Assembly (NCBI GenBank): GCA_037044905.1 | Contig: JBAOKB010000118.1 | Location: forward strand, 669,794 to 733,793 | DNA: 64,000 nucleotides | Direction of reading: 5' to 3' | From: Hortaea werneckii | Taxonomy: Eukaryota > Ascomycota > Dothideomycetes > Mycosphaerellales > Teratosphaeriaceae | Part shown: positions 1 through 11,169 of the stretch, one piece after another | How positions within the stretch are numbered: position 1 is the first letter of the stretch | Layout: each line of letters opens with the position of its first letter | Made by a program: the position numbers and the translations under genes | The notes under the pieces: generated by a model | The model's database searches: none | What the model was told of the DNA's origin: nothing | What the model saw: the letters and a program-made list of their open reading frames with translations, nothing else

Positions 1-775
1 TTGTGAATAGGCTTTGGTGATTTCCCTTGATTTTGTAGTAGTTGATGTTGTCTTGGTATATACCCGTCGCCGCTATCTGGCTGGAAGTCGAATCCATTGG
101 ATCTTAATGGTTGTTAGCACCTTGATTGGAAATTCGTAGATAATAGCGTTCTCTCTCAATAGTCAATATATACGCCCAAATCTTCGGCGTTATCATTTAT
201 ACATTGGCATTCCCTGAACATTCCTATTTCAGCCAAAGTACAGTGCGTGTGGTGCATATCAGCAATCCATTGGACTGCCTCGAAAGGCTTCGCGTTTAAT
301 TTTCATCAGGAGCTGTTGAGTCTTGCATGGAGAGTAACCAGAGTTCATGCAGGGCCTTGTGACGGTCTCCTTGCCGAGAAGACCAGGGGCTGGTGTGGAT
401 GTCACTTCCTGTCGCCGGAACAAAGTAACTCACACCTTGGCGGCAGATACTGAACGGCAATTAAGATAGAGTTCTACAGTATGTCTATTGGAGGATGATG
501 CGGATCTCAGCATGGCACTACGCATGTATTCTGATAAAGGTCATGAAGCATATCGGATTAGACGAAGGGCCGGCAAGACTCCGATTGCTGCCTTAGTCGA
601 TGAGACTGTTGGACATAGGAAGAATTGATTGAATCCGAGCGCTGTCAGAAGTGCGCTCTAAAGATGGGAATAAGGATGAATTTCTAAAATGCCTAAATGT
701 CATCATGGTATAGCTGAAGGTCTTGGTGGCTACCATGGCGTACGAAGGCAAAAGTTTCAAGCCATTTCCGTGCTT
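1..775. other. Intergenic, no gene seen
   Basis: I find no reading frame with recognisable protein features, no tRNA-like element and no repeat in this stretch. Its right part is the 3' flank of the expansin-like gene on the minus strand. Confidence 0.5.
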
Positions 776-1548
776 TTACACGTAGTTCTTGGGGCCCTTG
801 GTAACGCTATCGCCGGTCATCTGGACATCCTTGACCACAACCGTGGTGCCCACATGGCTCGTGGCCCGAATCCAGGCGGAGCTGGCACCAACCCCGCTGG
901 TGATCTCGAAGAAGTTGTACGTCGTCCGCTTGGCCTCCTGCCAGGTGTTACCCTGGTCCGTGGAGACTTCGAGCTTGGCTGTCCGGCGTCTGGCGCCCAC
1001 GACCTGCGCGCTGAACCAGTACTGCGAAACGCCGCTCTTCATGTGGATTGACAGCGGCTCGGACACCGGGATGATGTCCGTCGGGCATGAGACGTAGTCC
1101 CAGGTGATGTCCATGACGCCAACAGAGGGGTCCTCAAGGGCCTTGAATGCGTCGGGGAAAAGATCGAGATGGTTGTCGCCACAGCCTGGGCATTGGTCGA
1201 CGATCTGAAACGAGGAAAATGTCAGTACCCTATCGACGCAGGTTACGATTAAAAGGCTGTACGTACCATAGCAGTGACGCTCTTGCCGCCGTGGTTTACA
1301 CGAACGCAGCCACCGCAGTTGTAGGCATTGTTCCAGTTGGAGTCGGAGAGGGCAGTGCCGTACAGGCCCTCGGGGAGCTCGTATGTGCTGAAGGAGCACG
1401 TGCCGCCCTGGACATTGCCGCCGTAAAAAGTTGCCTCGCCGGAGAGGGAGCGCTTGGCCAGAGATCGCTCGTCGAGGGTCATGCCTGGGGTAACGGCGGC
1501 GAATGCCGTGCTCGCAAGGGCCATGAAAGCAGCTGCTTTGGCGTACAT
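776..1548 (-). CDS. Expansin-like secreted protein (2 exons, 236 aa)
   Basis: Predicted secreted, non-hydrolytic wall-loosening protein of the expansin/loosenin superfamily. Exon 1 is 1548-1267 and exon 2 is 1204-776; the 62-nt intron has a GTACGT donor and a TTTCAG acceptor and splices in phase 0. Residues 1-18 form a signal peptide, and a KR pair near residue 32 could be a Kex2 site. A double-psi beta-barrel (about residues 37-125) carries the family signatures NCGGCVRV and, across the splice junction, VTAMIVDQCPGCG. The following His-Leu-Asp (HLD) contains the acidic residue conserved in expansins. The C-terminal half (about 130-236) looks like the carbohydrate-binding beta-sandwich of two-domain expansins. 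It acts on plant or fungal cell-wall polysaccharide; the exact ligand cannot be read from sequence. Family assignment is firm. Confidence 0.9.
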
Positions 1549-1787
1549 GATGGTGGTGGTGGTGGTGTGGTGAGAAGGCGGGTAACCGATCTAATCGTAG
1601 GTAGTGGCTTAATCTACAGGCCTGCCTGCTTTACAAGAAATGAGCGACACGGGGGTCTAGCGTAGCTTGACCTGTGAGCTTGATTGCGGTTAAAAGAGTG
1701 TGTAGAAGTAAAGAGAGAAAGCGACGACAAGCTTGCCAAGGAGAGGAAGAGGGAGGATGATCAAGGCTCCAGTGACCAGCATTGGAC

Positions 1788-1793
1788 TATATA
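1788..1793 (-). promoter_or_regulatory. Candidate TATA box of the expansin-like gene
   Basis: TATATA on the minus strand lies 240 nt upstream of the ATG at 1548. The spacing is long but acceptable for a fungal leader. No other TATA-like element lies closer. Confidence 0.3.
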
Positions 1794-3004
1794 CCCGGCC
1801 CTGTCAAATTGCTTCATCATCGCTTCATATTGATCTGGGTCCACCATGTTTCATGTTGATGAAGCGAGCCTTCAGAAGCAGAGGTCCGAGATCTAGACAC
1901 GCCGGTTATTATGCGCGGAACATGTCGTGTCGTGCTTCATGTTGTTCTTCGGGCTGCATGTGTGCAATTACTATATCAAGGTGAGCACGAAAAGGGACAA
2001 GATAGATCGGGTCGATGGTACCTTATGTGATGTTTCGTCCAGGCGTTTCGTGCGTAGGGGACGGCAAAGACCGTGGCGGAATTGTTCGGCTCCCCTGACT
2101 TCTTGCCCTCTCGGTACCGAATGTCAACTTCACTTCACCCTTTGTTCTGAAGCCTGCTCCCGTTCCATCCCAAGCACTGACAACGAACAAAGGAGTATCG
2201 TTGGACCAGACATGGAACGTACTCATACCTTGCTCTGGTGCATTGTCGTCAATTTATTCGGATTTTTTTTTAACCACCAGGAGATGCAGAAATGTTGCCA
2301 ATGAGCGCGGAGACCTATTGCAAGATTGAACCCAACATCAAGCAGCTTAAAACAGTGCTCCATGGACCCGGAAAATACTTGCCACTCTGTACGGCATGAA
2401 AGATAACTTTAAGCGATGTTTTCTAAGCATACGCCGTGAATCGTTGGCAAGTCCGTAGTACCGCTGCTGAGCGCCGCAGGGCAACGTTGCGTGCGTTGAT
2501 GCAAGACAGTGAATGTGCAGCAGAACAGCCGCGTTTGGCAGTCAGAGCAAACAATGAAAAAGCGACACAAGTGAGACTCTATTCCCTTTGTCTTTCATTT
2601 TTGTTATGATTCCGAGCGTGAATACTATTCCACATTCACTAAAATCCACTTCATGTCATGATGAAGCCACGGCGAATCGTACATGCTCTGCCTCTCAACA
2701 GCGTTTCTAGTCATCATTTTGGCCCCCTTGCATGAGCTGGACTCTCTCTACTGATTTACTCGCCAGTGCGTATATACAATTGCTTTCGCTGGACTCCTCA
2801 CGGACTTTCCCAGATCATCTGGCCTCAGGCTCCAAGTGAACTTCACTTCACTTCACACGCCAAACTCGTGGGACGGATTCACCCGCTCATTCGAACCTGC
2901 TAGAAGTGCCGCTAGCCCTTTTTGAGACACCGGCCCAGCCACTTGCCTTTCTGAAAGTTGCTACTTGACTCACAGCTTTGCAATCCGACAACTTTCTCAA
3001 ACAC

Positions 3005-3062
3005 AACCACCACCACCACCACAACTACCACCACCACACCACACCACACCACCACCATCACC
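3005..3062 (+). repeat. (CAC/ACC)n microsatellite in a 5' leader
   Basis: Imperfect CAC trinucleotide run directly before the preferred ATG at 3063. If an upstream ATG at 2958 were used, the run would encode a poly-Thr stretch. The ATG at 3063 has the better context (ACCATGG), so I treat the run as untranslated leader. Confidence 0.7.
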
Positions 3063-4580
3063 ATGGCGCCAATGATACTGATCATGTTGAACCCTCTCGG
3101 GCCTCTCTATAAGCCCGAATGGCGCAAATCCAATCCGAAGCCGCCGAAACCGAAGTTCCCTCCAACGCCGCTCAACCAGACTGAGCTCATCCGGTGCATC
3201 ACAGCGCACGACTGTGATGTTACCAAGCGTTCCCTCGACATCGGGAACGACACCATCTCCGTCTCACACAAGTGGGGCGAGAGCACCGTGACGGTCGCCG
3301 TGGATCCGACGCCGGAAGATCCACTGGAGAAGGTGTATGGGTTCCTGGAGAGCGGCCGACTCGCCGCGGAACAGAACATGACGGCCTCTTCCCCATTTCT
3401 CGGGAATGCCGCTGAGATCCCTTCGGTGCCTACGGTGGCACAGCCAAATGCCTCGTTCGGCATGATGGCCCTCTTCGGACTCTTCCTCCTCATGGCTTTC
3501 CTCACTCTGGTCGCCTCCTTCCTCGTCTTCGACGACCTCCGCACCCGCGGTGCGACGAAGAGGCGGATCGACACCGCCGAATGGGCCGCTATGATGGCCC
3601 AAGTCGCGCTCGACGGTGCGGAGAAGAAGGTGACTGCCTTGAGGGGGTTGATGGACGAGAGGCTCACGGAGCTGAGAGAAGCGCTGGACAAATCGGTCGA
3701 TGAAGCCTTGAAAAAGGCGGAGGCTGAGGGCCAGTCGCTTGCGCTCCGTGAGAAGGTCACCGGGCTGTCTTCGGAGATGGATGGGCTTCGAGCGGAGAGG
3801 GAGTCTCTCCAGAAGCAGCGCGACCAGCAAGAGCGTAGGATTGCCGAGCTGGTCGCATCCAAGCAGCTCCTGGAGACGGAGACGGCGCAGCTCTCGGAGC
3901 GTCTCGGCGCCGTGGACTCCCTGGAAGCATCGCTGAAGGCCTCCCAGGCCAAAGCCGAGGAGCTCGACCAGGAGTACACCGAGGCGGCCGAGGAGCTGAC
4001 GAAGAGCGTCTGGAGGAACGAGGCTCTGGAGGAGGAGGTCAAGGGCCTCCAGAAGCAGCTCAAGGCCGAGCAGGACAACGGGGAGGGTGCCTCCGAGGCC
4101 CTCGCCCGGGCTCTCCAGGAGATCGAGGAGCTGAAGAAGCAGCTGGAGGACGAGCAGGCCAACAGCCAGGCTCAAGCAGACGAGACCTCCACTGCCTCCG
4201 ACGACCCGTTCGCCCCGGCCTCTCCATCAGGCGCAGAAGGCCTGAAGGCCTCGCGCTGGGCGTCAGAAGCAGGACCCTCCACCGCCTCCCCCGAGAAGAC
4301 CGCCGCCGCCGCCGCCGAGACCACCCTCAACAAGAACCAGAGGCAGCGCGAGCGTGAGCACCAGAGGGCCGTCGAGTGGGCCAACAAGAACCCCGACCAG
4401 GTCCCGCCTCACGTCGACCGCTTCCGCCGCGGCAACAATGCAAAGGCGCAGAAGACCCTCAAGGCCCAGCAGACGGAGGTCAAGCGCATGATCAAGGAGG
4501 GTTTGTGGCAGCCAAATGAGGAGTGGAAGGCTTGGTTGCAGACTGAGCAGGGCATCAAGGGCATGAAGGACATGGAGTAG
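3063..4580 (+). CDS. Single-pass membrane coiled-coil protein, unknown function (505 aa)
   Basis: I do not recognise a named family. The chosen start is the ATG at 3063 in an ACCATGG context; an in-frame ATG at 2958 would add 35 residues, mostly Thr. The N-terminal part is Pro/Lys-rich with two N-glycosylation sequons before the membrane span. One transmembrane helix lies at about residues 132-156 and is followed by a basic Arg/Lys cluster. A long heptad-rich Glu/Lys/Leu/Gln segment (about 180-380) predicts an extended coiled coil. A Ser/Ala/Pro-rich linker leads to a basic C-terminal block rich in Arg, Trp and Lys with the motif NPDQVPPHVDRFRRG. No intron is needed. The architecture suggests a tether or scaffold on an internal membrane, which is only an inference. 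Confidence 0.75.
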   Translation: MAPMILIMLNPLGPLYKPEWRKSNPKPPKPKFPPTPLNQTELIRCITAHDCDVTKRSLDIGNDTISVSHKWGESTVTVAVDPTPEDPLEKVYGFLESGRLAAEQNMTASSPFLGNAAEIPSVPTVAQPNASFGMMALFGLFLLMAFLTLVASFLVFDDLRTRGATKRRIDTAEWAAMMAQVALDGAEKKVTALRGLMDERLTELREALDKSVDEALKKAEAEGQSLALREKVTGLSSEMDGLRAERESLQKQRDQQERRIAELVASKQLLETETAQLSERLGAVDSLEASLKASQAKAEELDQEYTEAAEELTKSVWRNEALEEEVKGLQKQLKAEQDNGEGASEALARALQEIEELKKQLEDEQANSQAQADETSTASDDPFAPASPSGAEGLKASRWASEAGPSTASPEKTAAAAAETTLNKNQRQREREHQRAVEWANKNPDQVPPHVDRFRRGNNAKAQKTLKAQQTEVKRMIKEGLWQPNEEWKAWLQTEQGIKGMKDME

Positions 4581-5925
4581 GATGGACGAGTCCTGTGGCA
4601 ATTGGGACGAGGTTACAATCATGCTGGAATTTTTTCTTGGAATGGATCAGCGCGGAGTTTGGGGGGGTTTCATGCATTTTTTCTCGGCATGGGTTTCACG
4701 GAAGGGGTTTTTATTTCATGGGGCTTCATTTTACCTCCTTCCGCCACCACCAGGAGTTACCGGAAGTGCAAAAGATGCGGATTGCGTTTCAAAAGCATCC
4801 GCTACCTAGCCTTCTTGGGGTCCTGCATTGGGGCAATACAGAGGGAGAAGAAGATGTGCAGGGGCAGACAGGCCTAGCCATCTTATCATGCATTTTACGA
4901 TGGGGAATGATGGATTTTAATATGCTTCACGAGTGTACTATGACTATATTATAATCGAAGACTTTCCATCAACTCGAATTGTATCTCTTTAACTGCTCAC
5001 AGATGCCACAAGTCTCATCCGAACTATGCATATTAAGCGCCCACTGCCCTGGCTATGCGTTTTCTTTTCTCTTTTCTTTTCCGAACCAAACCAAACCATG
5101 CCTTTTTCTTTTTCTTTTTGTTTTGTTGAAGATGCGTCGTCGTTAGCCGCGGCGCCGTAGACGCACACACTGCTTTGTCTGGCTGAGCGATGAACGAACA
5201 AGCCTCACACAGTTAAATTCACACGGATCTTCGGGATTGCAACGGCAGCCATGGCCGATACCATCGAAGGCGCCTATTCAACGCCGCCTGATGAGGGGGA
5301 AGAAAGATATCTAGCAAGCTAAACCCGAGCAAATACATGTCGTCCTTCCATCTCGGTCGTATATTACCCCTGACGAACTTAAAAGGTAGGGATATCCCTT
5401 CAAGCCGCCGTTCGCAAAGGCGCGTCTTATGGAAAGACTTTCAAAGGACGGAGGTCATTCAATAGATGATGAATGGTTGTTCATTTATACAAATTCATGC
5501 ATGTATCTGTACATATTACGATCGATGTAGCATGCTATGCGCTGCACCTTTTATTTTCATGTGCAGCGATATCTATCAATTTCTGACTTCCTGCTGTGCC
5601 ATTTGGAGGCGTCAAGACAGAAGTCTCCCTTGAGAACCAGCTTTTCTCCTCTGCTCATGCTGAGCATATCCTGCGACACAATCCGGCTGTCTCATTTCCC
5701 CTATGCCGCTTCGACACCTCTCAGTCGAGCATGCTGATGGCCAGCTCTCAGCCTCGTAGGATACCACTTGCCTTGATTGCGAATCGTCCACGTCTCCTCT
5801 GACAGACAAGTCACACTGGCGCATACCCCACGACAAGTCACAACGTTGACATCTGTGGGCGGCCCCTAAGCCGACATGGCCGTTTTTTGCTATTCCACAT
5901 GTCCTCAGTCCAAATACCCACAGCT
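4581..5925. other. Intergenic between convergent genes, no gene seen
   Basis: Contains pyrimidine-rich tracts around 5055-5130. No reading frame here shows domain-like composition or acceptable splice structure. Confidence 0.4.
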
Positions 5926-7019
5926 TTATCCTATCCGTCCACCCCCACCCAACACATCCGTCAGATTCGCATCGCCCGTCCCGCGCTCCAACGGTTTCGG
6001 CTGCTCCCCGCCTTCCTTCCACCCGATCATGTAGATTGTCCGGAACGTGGCCGGGATCGTCACCGTCCCATCCTCTTGCTCCTCGCCATACAGATCGCGA
6101 TAGATGGATTCCGCGGCTAGCATGACGTCCCGGTTTAGCCCGCCGGGCTCGCGTCGGAGTGCTGCGTTCGCTTCGCCCATGGCTTGGAGGTCGGACATTA
6201 GCGCGAATGTGTTCGGGTAGTCCACTACGATGTCGTCTACGTCGACGGTGAGGAGGCGGAAGCCCGCGCGTGAGAGGAGGTTGCCGACGTCTCTTACGTC
6301 TGCCAGCGGACTGATATGGGTTCCGATTCCACCTAGCCGTTCCTGCTCCGCAAGCTGGAGGCTGCCTCTGAGTTCGTAGAGCGAGTCGCCTCCGCTCATG
6401 GCGGCGATGAAGGGCGCGTCAGGCTTCAGGATGTTGTTAATCTGGGTCAGCACAGAAGGTAGATCGTTGATCCAGTGTAGACTCAGACTGCTCATGACCA
6501 AGTCGAAGGATTCCGGTTCGTAGGGCAGGTATTCGGGGTTCTTCAGCACCTCCCGCTTCAGCTGGATGTTCTTGTTGAATTCGTCCGCCTGGTCTCGGAA
6601 CAACATGGACTCAGAGACGTCGGTGCAGAGGAGCTCGCCGACCCGCGTTGCGATGGGATCCGTCATCTTCTTCTCGCTCTCCAGATCTGGGTTGGGCCGG
6701 GTGAGCATGCGGGCGATGTTGCAGGCATTGGCGCCGAAGTCGAGAGCGCGGGGAAGGAGCGGTTGATATCGAGCAGGCGGTCGCAGAGGCGGATGGCGAC
6801 CTCATCGCGGAGATAGTCGACCTGGCGGGACTGGTCTTGGTTGGCGCCGGCGCGGTCTTTGTGTAGGCGCTTGGTGTCGTTGGAGAAGACGGAAGCGATG
6901 GGTGAGCCGCCGGCGGAGATAGCGTAGGTACGACGGGTGGCGGTGGCGGATCTAAGGATGGTGGGGGAGGAGGTGGAGGAGATGGCAGGCCTGACCGTCT
7001 GCCTTAGGGCGGGGTGCAT
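5926..7019 (-). CDS. NDUFAF5: NDUFAF5-type mitochondrial methyltransferase-fold protein, with a 1-nt frameshift
   Basis: Homologue of the complex I assembly factor NDUFAF5, a mitochondrial SAM-dependent enzyme reported to hydroxylate an Arg of NDUFS7. Translation from the ATG at 7019 gives a basic, Ser/Arg-rich import presequence and then the conserved SRQVDYLRDEVAIRLC segment. The frame breaks at the G run 6750-6753 (CCCC on the coding strand). Past it, the -1 frame continues with GANACNIARML, the SAM-binding motif region, followed by SLSLHWINDLP, GGDSLYELRGSLQLAE and FRTIYMIGWK, all typical of the family. One extra C in the run would restore a continuous protein of about 363 residues. The neighbouring DUF1295 gene is divergent across 443 bp. 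The break may be an assembly error or real decay. Family identity is certain, functionality is not. Confidence 0.88.
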
Positions 7020-7462
7020 GGTGGGAGGAATGTGAAGATGAATGAAGGGGAGCGGTGGCGATACAGGATCTGAACTGTATCGCAATCTATAGCGGGAACT
7101 TTCCACCCGGGTTGCTGTATAGCAATGAGGTATACATGTACTATGTGCTGTATGTACCTTGAGCTACGAAAGCTTCAACACTCCAGCTCTGCGTCGTCTG
7201 CATCATGAAAGGCAGATCCGCTCAGATCTCGGGAGCAGATCGTGGAGACGGCCGCTCCCGCATCAATGACATCAATAGACATGACGATTTCTCTAATCTC
7301 TCCAGCTGATTGCTCTACCGGCCAAGACAAAGGTAAACGAATCAACACCCGCCGGGCAACCCTTTCTGTTCTCTACCTCCTTCCTCCCTACCTTGCTGCA
7401 TCATCCCAACACCACTACTCCCGCCTCACTGTCATCGCTTGGAATTGCTTCCATCATCGACA
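7020..7462. promoter_or_regulatory. Shared divergent promoter region
   Basis: 443 bp between the start codons of the NDUFAF5-like gene (minus) and the DUF1295 gene (plus), so both promoters must lie here. I see no clear TATA box; CT-rich sequence precedes the plus-strand ATG. Confidence 0.5.
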
Positions 7463-8550
7463 ATGCCGCCTCCAACCAGCGGCACTGCGCTGCCCACGGT
7501 CAAATCCTTGCAGGACTGTGCCGATTACCACCAAGTCCTCGAACCCTACCTTCCACAGCTGTACACCCTCCCGGACCGCATCTTCGCCACCCTCAGCGAT
7601 GTCGACGGCCTCAAGGACATCTACACCTCCACCAACCCGGCCATCTCCGGTCTGGCCTTCGCCATTGCCCTGATGCCCGTCTTCCTGCTCGTGTCCGAGA
7701 TCAACCGGAACTTCAGCCAGGTCGACCGCGTCTGGTCCCTTCTGCCCACCGTCTATCATGCCCACTATGCGCTCTGGGCGCGGCTGAATGGCATGGATAC
7801 CCAGAAGGTCGACAATGTCCTCGCCTTCTCTGTCGTGTGGTCGCTGAGATTGACGTTTAACTACTGGCGGAAGGGAGGATACGAGATCGGCAGTGAAGAT
7901 TACCGCTGGAACATCATCAAGGACAAGATCGGTGCTTTCGGCCTCTTCATCTTGAACATCGTCTTCATCAGCAGCGTGCAGAGTGTAAGTGCCTACTTCC
8001 AACCTTCTTTTCCCTCTCTACCATCACTAATCCTCTTTCTTCTTCTTCTCTTCAGGTCCTACTCTGGGCAGTCACAGCTCCAGCCTACATCCTCCTCCTC
8101 TCCACCCGTCTCTCCCCCTCCATGCAAACCCCGGACTACATCATCTCGCGCGCCATGATCGCCCTCGTCATCCTCGAATTCTTCGCCGACAACCAGATGT
8201 GGAATTACCAGCAGGCCAAGAAACAGTACCAGAAGACAGCCCAGGTTCCCAAGGGCTCAGGATTCACCCGTGCCCAGCTCGATCGCGGTTTCATCACCAC
8301 GGGTCTGTGGAGATTCAGCCGTCACCCGAACTTCGCTGCTGAACAGGCTATTTGGCTCTGTCTGTACGCGTGGGGTTGCGTGGCGAGCGAGACTTACTTC
8401 AATTGGAGTGTCGCGGGCGTTGCGGGTTATATGTTGGTTTTCGCTGGAAGCACGCCATTGACCGAGAGGATCAGTGCTGGCAAGTATCCTGATTATAAGG
8501 TGTATCAGCAACGGGTAGGTCGGTTTCATCCCGAGCTTGTTCTTTGGTAA
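7463..8550 (+). CDS. DUF1295 / steroid 5-alpha-reductase-like membrane protein (338 aa)
   Basis: Multi-pass membrane protein of the DUF1295 family, related to steroid 5-alpha reductases and isoprenylcysteine methyltransferase-like enzymes. Exon 1 is 7463-7984 and exon 2 is 8056-8550; the 71-nt intron (GTAAGT to TTCAG) falls after Ser174 in phase 0. The chosen ATG (ACAATGCC) can be replaced by one at 7439 that adds eight residues. Several hydrophobic helices surround the family signatures FSVVWSLRLTFNYWRKGGY, FFADNQMWNYQQAKK and GLWRFSRHPNFAAEQAIW, the last being the conserved cofactor-side region. Substrate is unknown, probably a sterol or other lipid in the endoplasmic reticulum. Confidence 0.88.
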
Positions 8551-9371
8551 GAGCTGGGACGAGGCGGAGATGGAGAGGAGCTCTAAGGTCAATGGTGGGA
8601 AGAGGTAGTTATTTGGGCTACATGGGTTACTTTTCTGGATGGTTGTACTTGTGCCATCTACAGGATTATGATCTGGGCTGAAAAGAATTCTGGAAACCGT
8701 TCAACCAAGCTGGTCCTCCCGATATAGCAAGTGGGTTTGAGGCTTGCGTGAAACACCGCTCAGCTTCACCGAAGCCAGCAACAGCCTATAAATCTAGACG
8801 CCGTCCATGCACCGATTCAGCAGCCGGGGAGACACTGCGAGAGAACCAGGTATGTTCAAGGCAGGCATTTCTCTCGATCGACCCGACAGTATCTGCCATG
8901 TGGAACCGTTCAGCGCCTGCTTCACTTTCCCCATGTAGAAGAAAAATAGATCGGGGTCATGCGTCTTGGCCTAGGTATTCAAATAGAAACCGACTTTTTG
9001 AACTACTCTATAGAGCCTCTTGCAATATAATGTAGTAGCTATGGTGCGTATTGTGGCGCTGGACAAATTTTTTGCAGATTGCCGCTCACTAAACACTGAC
9101 ACGCATTGTGGAATATGATAGCCAACATGTTTATCGCATGCTTTGACTCCAACGGAGCTGCTGCAAAAGTGCTCCTTGAATACCGTGATGTAAAGCGAAA
9201 CACATACCTTGGTGATGATGTTTCAAGCGTGCACGGACCTAAAGTCAGCGGCGGGAGTTCGCTCCATCTCGTCATCGTCTGCCAGTCGGATAATGTTCAC
9301 CATCAGTACTACTTGTCCAGATACTTGACGTCGGTAGACAGTCTGGTACCTGTGAATAATACTACTTCGAC
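8551..9371. other. Intergenic, no gene seen
   Basis: 3' flank of the DUF1295 gene and upstream region of the Aim18-like gene. No supported reading frame, RNA or repeat. Confidence 0.4.
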
Positions 9372-10709
9372 ATGTCCGCTCCAACACGGCAAGCCATGCG
9401 CTTGCTGTCACCTCGTCTCCAATATCTCAGCCGGCAGCAAGCTTCCCCCTCACTGCGACAGATCCGCCATGCATCGAGCCGATATAGCAGTCCTGGCAAA
9501 CGCACTGTCGCTACGGCTCCAGCGCCATCTTCGTTCGTAGGTGTTGAGGAGGCCACAGCTTCGCAAGCAGTTCACAATCCTCTCGATGCGCGTGCTGCAC
9601 GCCTAGCATGGGAAGAGAAACGAGCCTTTCACATGCGGCGCATGCGCTTCGCCGGCATGGGCTTACTGTTGAGTATTGGTGGGTTGGCCATGGTTCTGTT
9701 CAATCTGGACCTAGATGGCATAGATAAAGCCGAGCAACAGCGAAAGAAGACGGGTGGCGTGCAGCTGGAAGCATCAGATAAGGCGAATGAGCAGTTCCAG
9801 GGGAAGGAGGTACATGTGATTGGCGCTGGGGAGGACAAGAGGATCATTGCTGGGTGGCAGAGTACTGAGGAGATTGAGCTCATCGAGACTGGAACGAGCC
9901 ATGTGCCTCACTTCCCACGCACCATCTTCCTTCCGGCCTCTTCTGAAGGCGAGGCAGCTGTGGGCACGGCCAGGCCGAACAGTCCTGAGAACCCTGGAAA
10001 CACGGGCAATCAAGAGGAATATACCTTGCTCGGACTAGGCATCAGGACAGTAATGTGGATTCAAGTCTATGTGGTGGGCATGTACGTGCGGACCAAGGAC
10101 ATCAGCGAGATGCAAGAGAAGCTCATTCGAACCGTCAACCCCACCGCATCCACGCTCATCCCGTCGGAGAAGGACGGGCTGAGGAACAAGCTCCTCGACC
10201 CAGAACAGAGCCGCGAGATGTGGACAGAGCTACTGAAGACGCCTGGCATCAAGACCGCATGGAGAATATCGCCAACCCGCAACACCGACTTTGGACATTT
10301 GAGAGATGGCTTTGTGAACGGAATCAACAAGGGTAAGGCGGAGCAGCGAAAGCTCATGCCACCAGGGGCCATAGAGTCGGAATTTGACAGCGAGGAGTTT
10401 GGAGAGGCTGTGCAGCAACTGCGTGCTATCTTTACTGGTGGCAAAGCACCGAAGCAGTCCGTCTTGATTCTGGCCCGTGATGCCGTGGGTAAGCTGGATG
10501 TGCTCTACCAGGCGGATACCGACGGTAGCAAAAAACCTGTGATGGAGCGCATGGGCGCTGTCTCGGATGAGCGAGTTGCGAGGCTCATCTGGCTTGGGTA
10601 CCTTGCGGGCGCGAAGGTGAGCTCGCCAGCAGCAAGGGAAGGTGTCGCTCAGGGATGCGTCGAGTGGGCTTCAAGACCGGTCGGCAGCATCGAGACTAGG
10701 GTTATATAG
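9372..10709 (+). CDS. AIM18: Aim18-like mitochondrial chalcone-isomerase-fold protein (445 aa)
   Basis: Intronless homologue of yeast Aim18/Aim46, mitochondrial proteins with a chalcone-isomerase fold; the yeast proteins are reported to bind haem and are not thought to be true chalcone isomerases. The first about 45 residues are Arg/Ser/Gln-rich without acidic residues, as in an import presequence. One transmembrane helix lies at about residues 95-112 (GMGLLLSIGGLAMVLF), placing the rest at the inner membrane. The chalcone-isomerase-like domain follows, with TLLGLGIRTVMWIQVYVVGMYV near residue 220, ISPTRNTDFGHLRDGFVNGI, and a C-terminal VARLIWLGYLAG segment. Length agrees with other filamentous-fungal Aim18 proteins. 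Confidence 0.88.
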   Translation: MSAPTRQAMRLLSPRLQYLSRQQASPSLRQIRHASSRYSSPGKRTVATAPAPSSFVGVEEATASQAVHNPLDARAARLAWEEKRAFHMRRMRFAGMGLLLSIGGLAMVLFNLDLDGIDKAEQQRKKTGGVQLEASDKANEQFQGKEVHVIGAGEDKRIIAGWQSTEEIELIETGTSHVPHFPRTIFLPASSEGEAAVGTARPNSPENPGNTGNQEEYTLLGLGIRTVMWIQVYVVGMYVRTKDISEMQEKLIRTVNPTASTLIPSEKDGLRNKLLDPEQSREMWTELLKTPGIKTAWRISPTRNTDFGHLRDGFVNGINKGKAEQRKLMPPGAIESEFDSEEFGEAVQQLRAIFTGGKAPKQSVLILARDAVGKLDVLYQADTDGSKKPVMERMGAVSDERVARLIWLGYLAGAKVSSPAAREGVAQGCVEWASRPVGSIETRVI

Positions 10710-11169
10710 GCCCCTGTTTTGTCTCCTAAATTTCGTGTCCGGATTTAGCATTCTGGATATTCTGGTAGGAGCGACCCATTGCGTCTCGACATGCAAGGCA
10801 CCGCAGGGTAAAAGCAACGTGAAAGGGAGATGATGAAGAAGGCAGAGCATGTATGATTATTTGTTTTTGTAAGGAACAGCGTAACGGCGGGATTTGTGAA
10901 AGCAGTCTGTTTCTACCTTGCTCTTCCTCTGATGGCTTTTGGAGCTTTCTTAGCACTCGAGTCCAAAGCATCAATCACTGCCAAGCTAATCTGTGAACTG
11001 AGGTCAATCAAGGTCCTCGACCACCCCTCTCTGCAGCATCGGCAGAGTTTTTTAAGCTACTCAAGTACAGGCACTTCCCTTTCCGTTTGAACGAACAACA
11101 CCACAATCACACACCAGATACCTCAAGCGATACATGACAGGCTCGCATCCGCCCTTCGCATTCGCCACC
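10710..11169. other. Intergenic and 5' leader, no gene seen
   Basis: Short spacer between two plus-strand genes. The downstream leader contains CAACACCACAATCACACACC-type sequence typical of fungal 5' untranslated regions. Confidence 0.4.

Larger units (their letters stand above)
1549..3062. other. Divergent intergenic region
   Basis: This is the upstream flank of both the expansin-like gene (minus) and the coiled-coil gene (plus). It holds short TTCAC repeats near 2838-2858 and a CAC-type microsatellite at its right end. No gene is supported. Confidence 0.4.

Noticed and set aside
3107..4162. Antisense open frames of 303 and 351 codons over the coiled-coil gene
   Set aside because: Composition is low-complexity (Leu-rich or Ser-rich) and mirrors the Glu/Lys/Leu codons of the sense gene.
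9039..9275. Short frames between 9,039 and 9,372 on both strands
   Set aside because: They overlap the Aim18 gene's upstream region and lack any protein-like feature.
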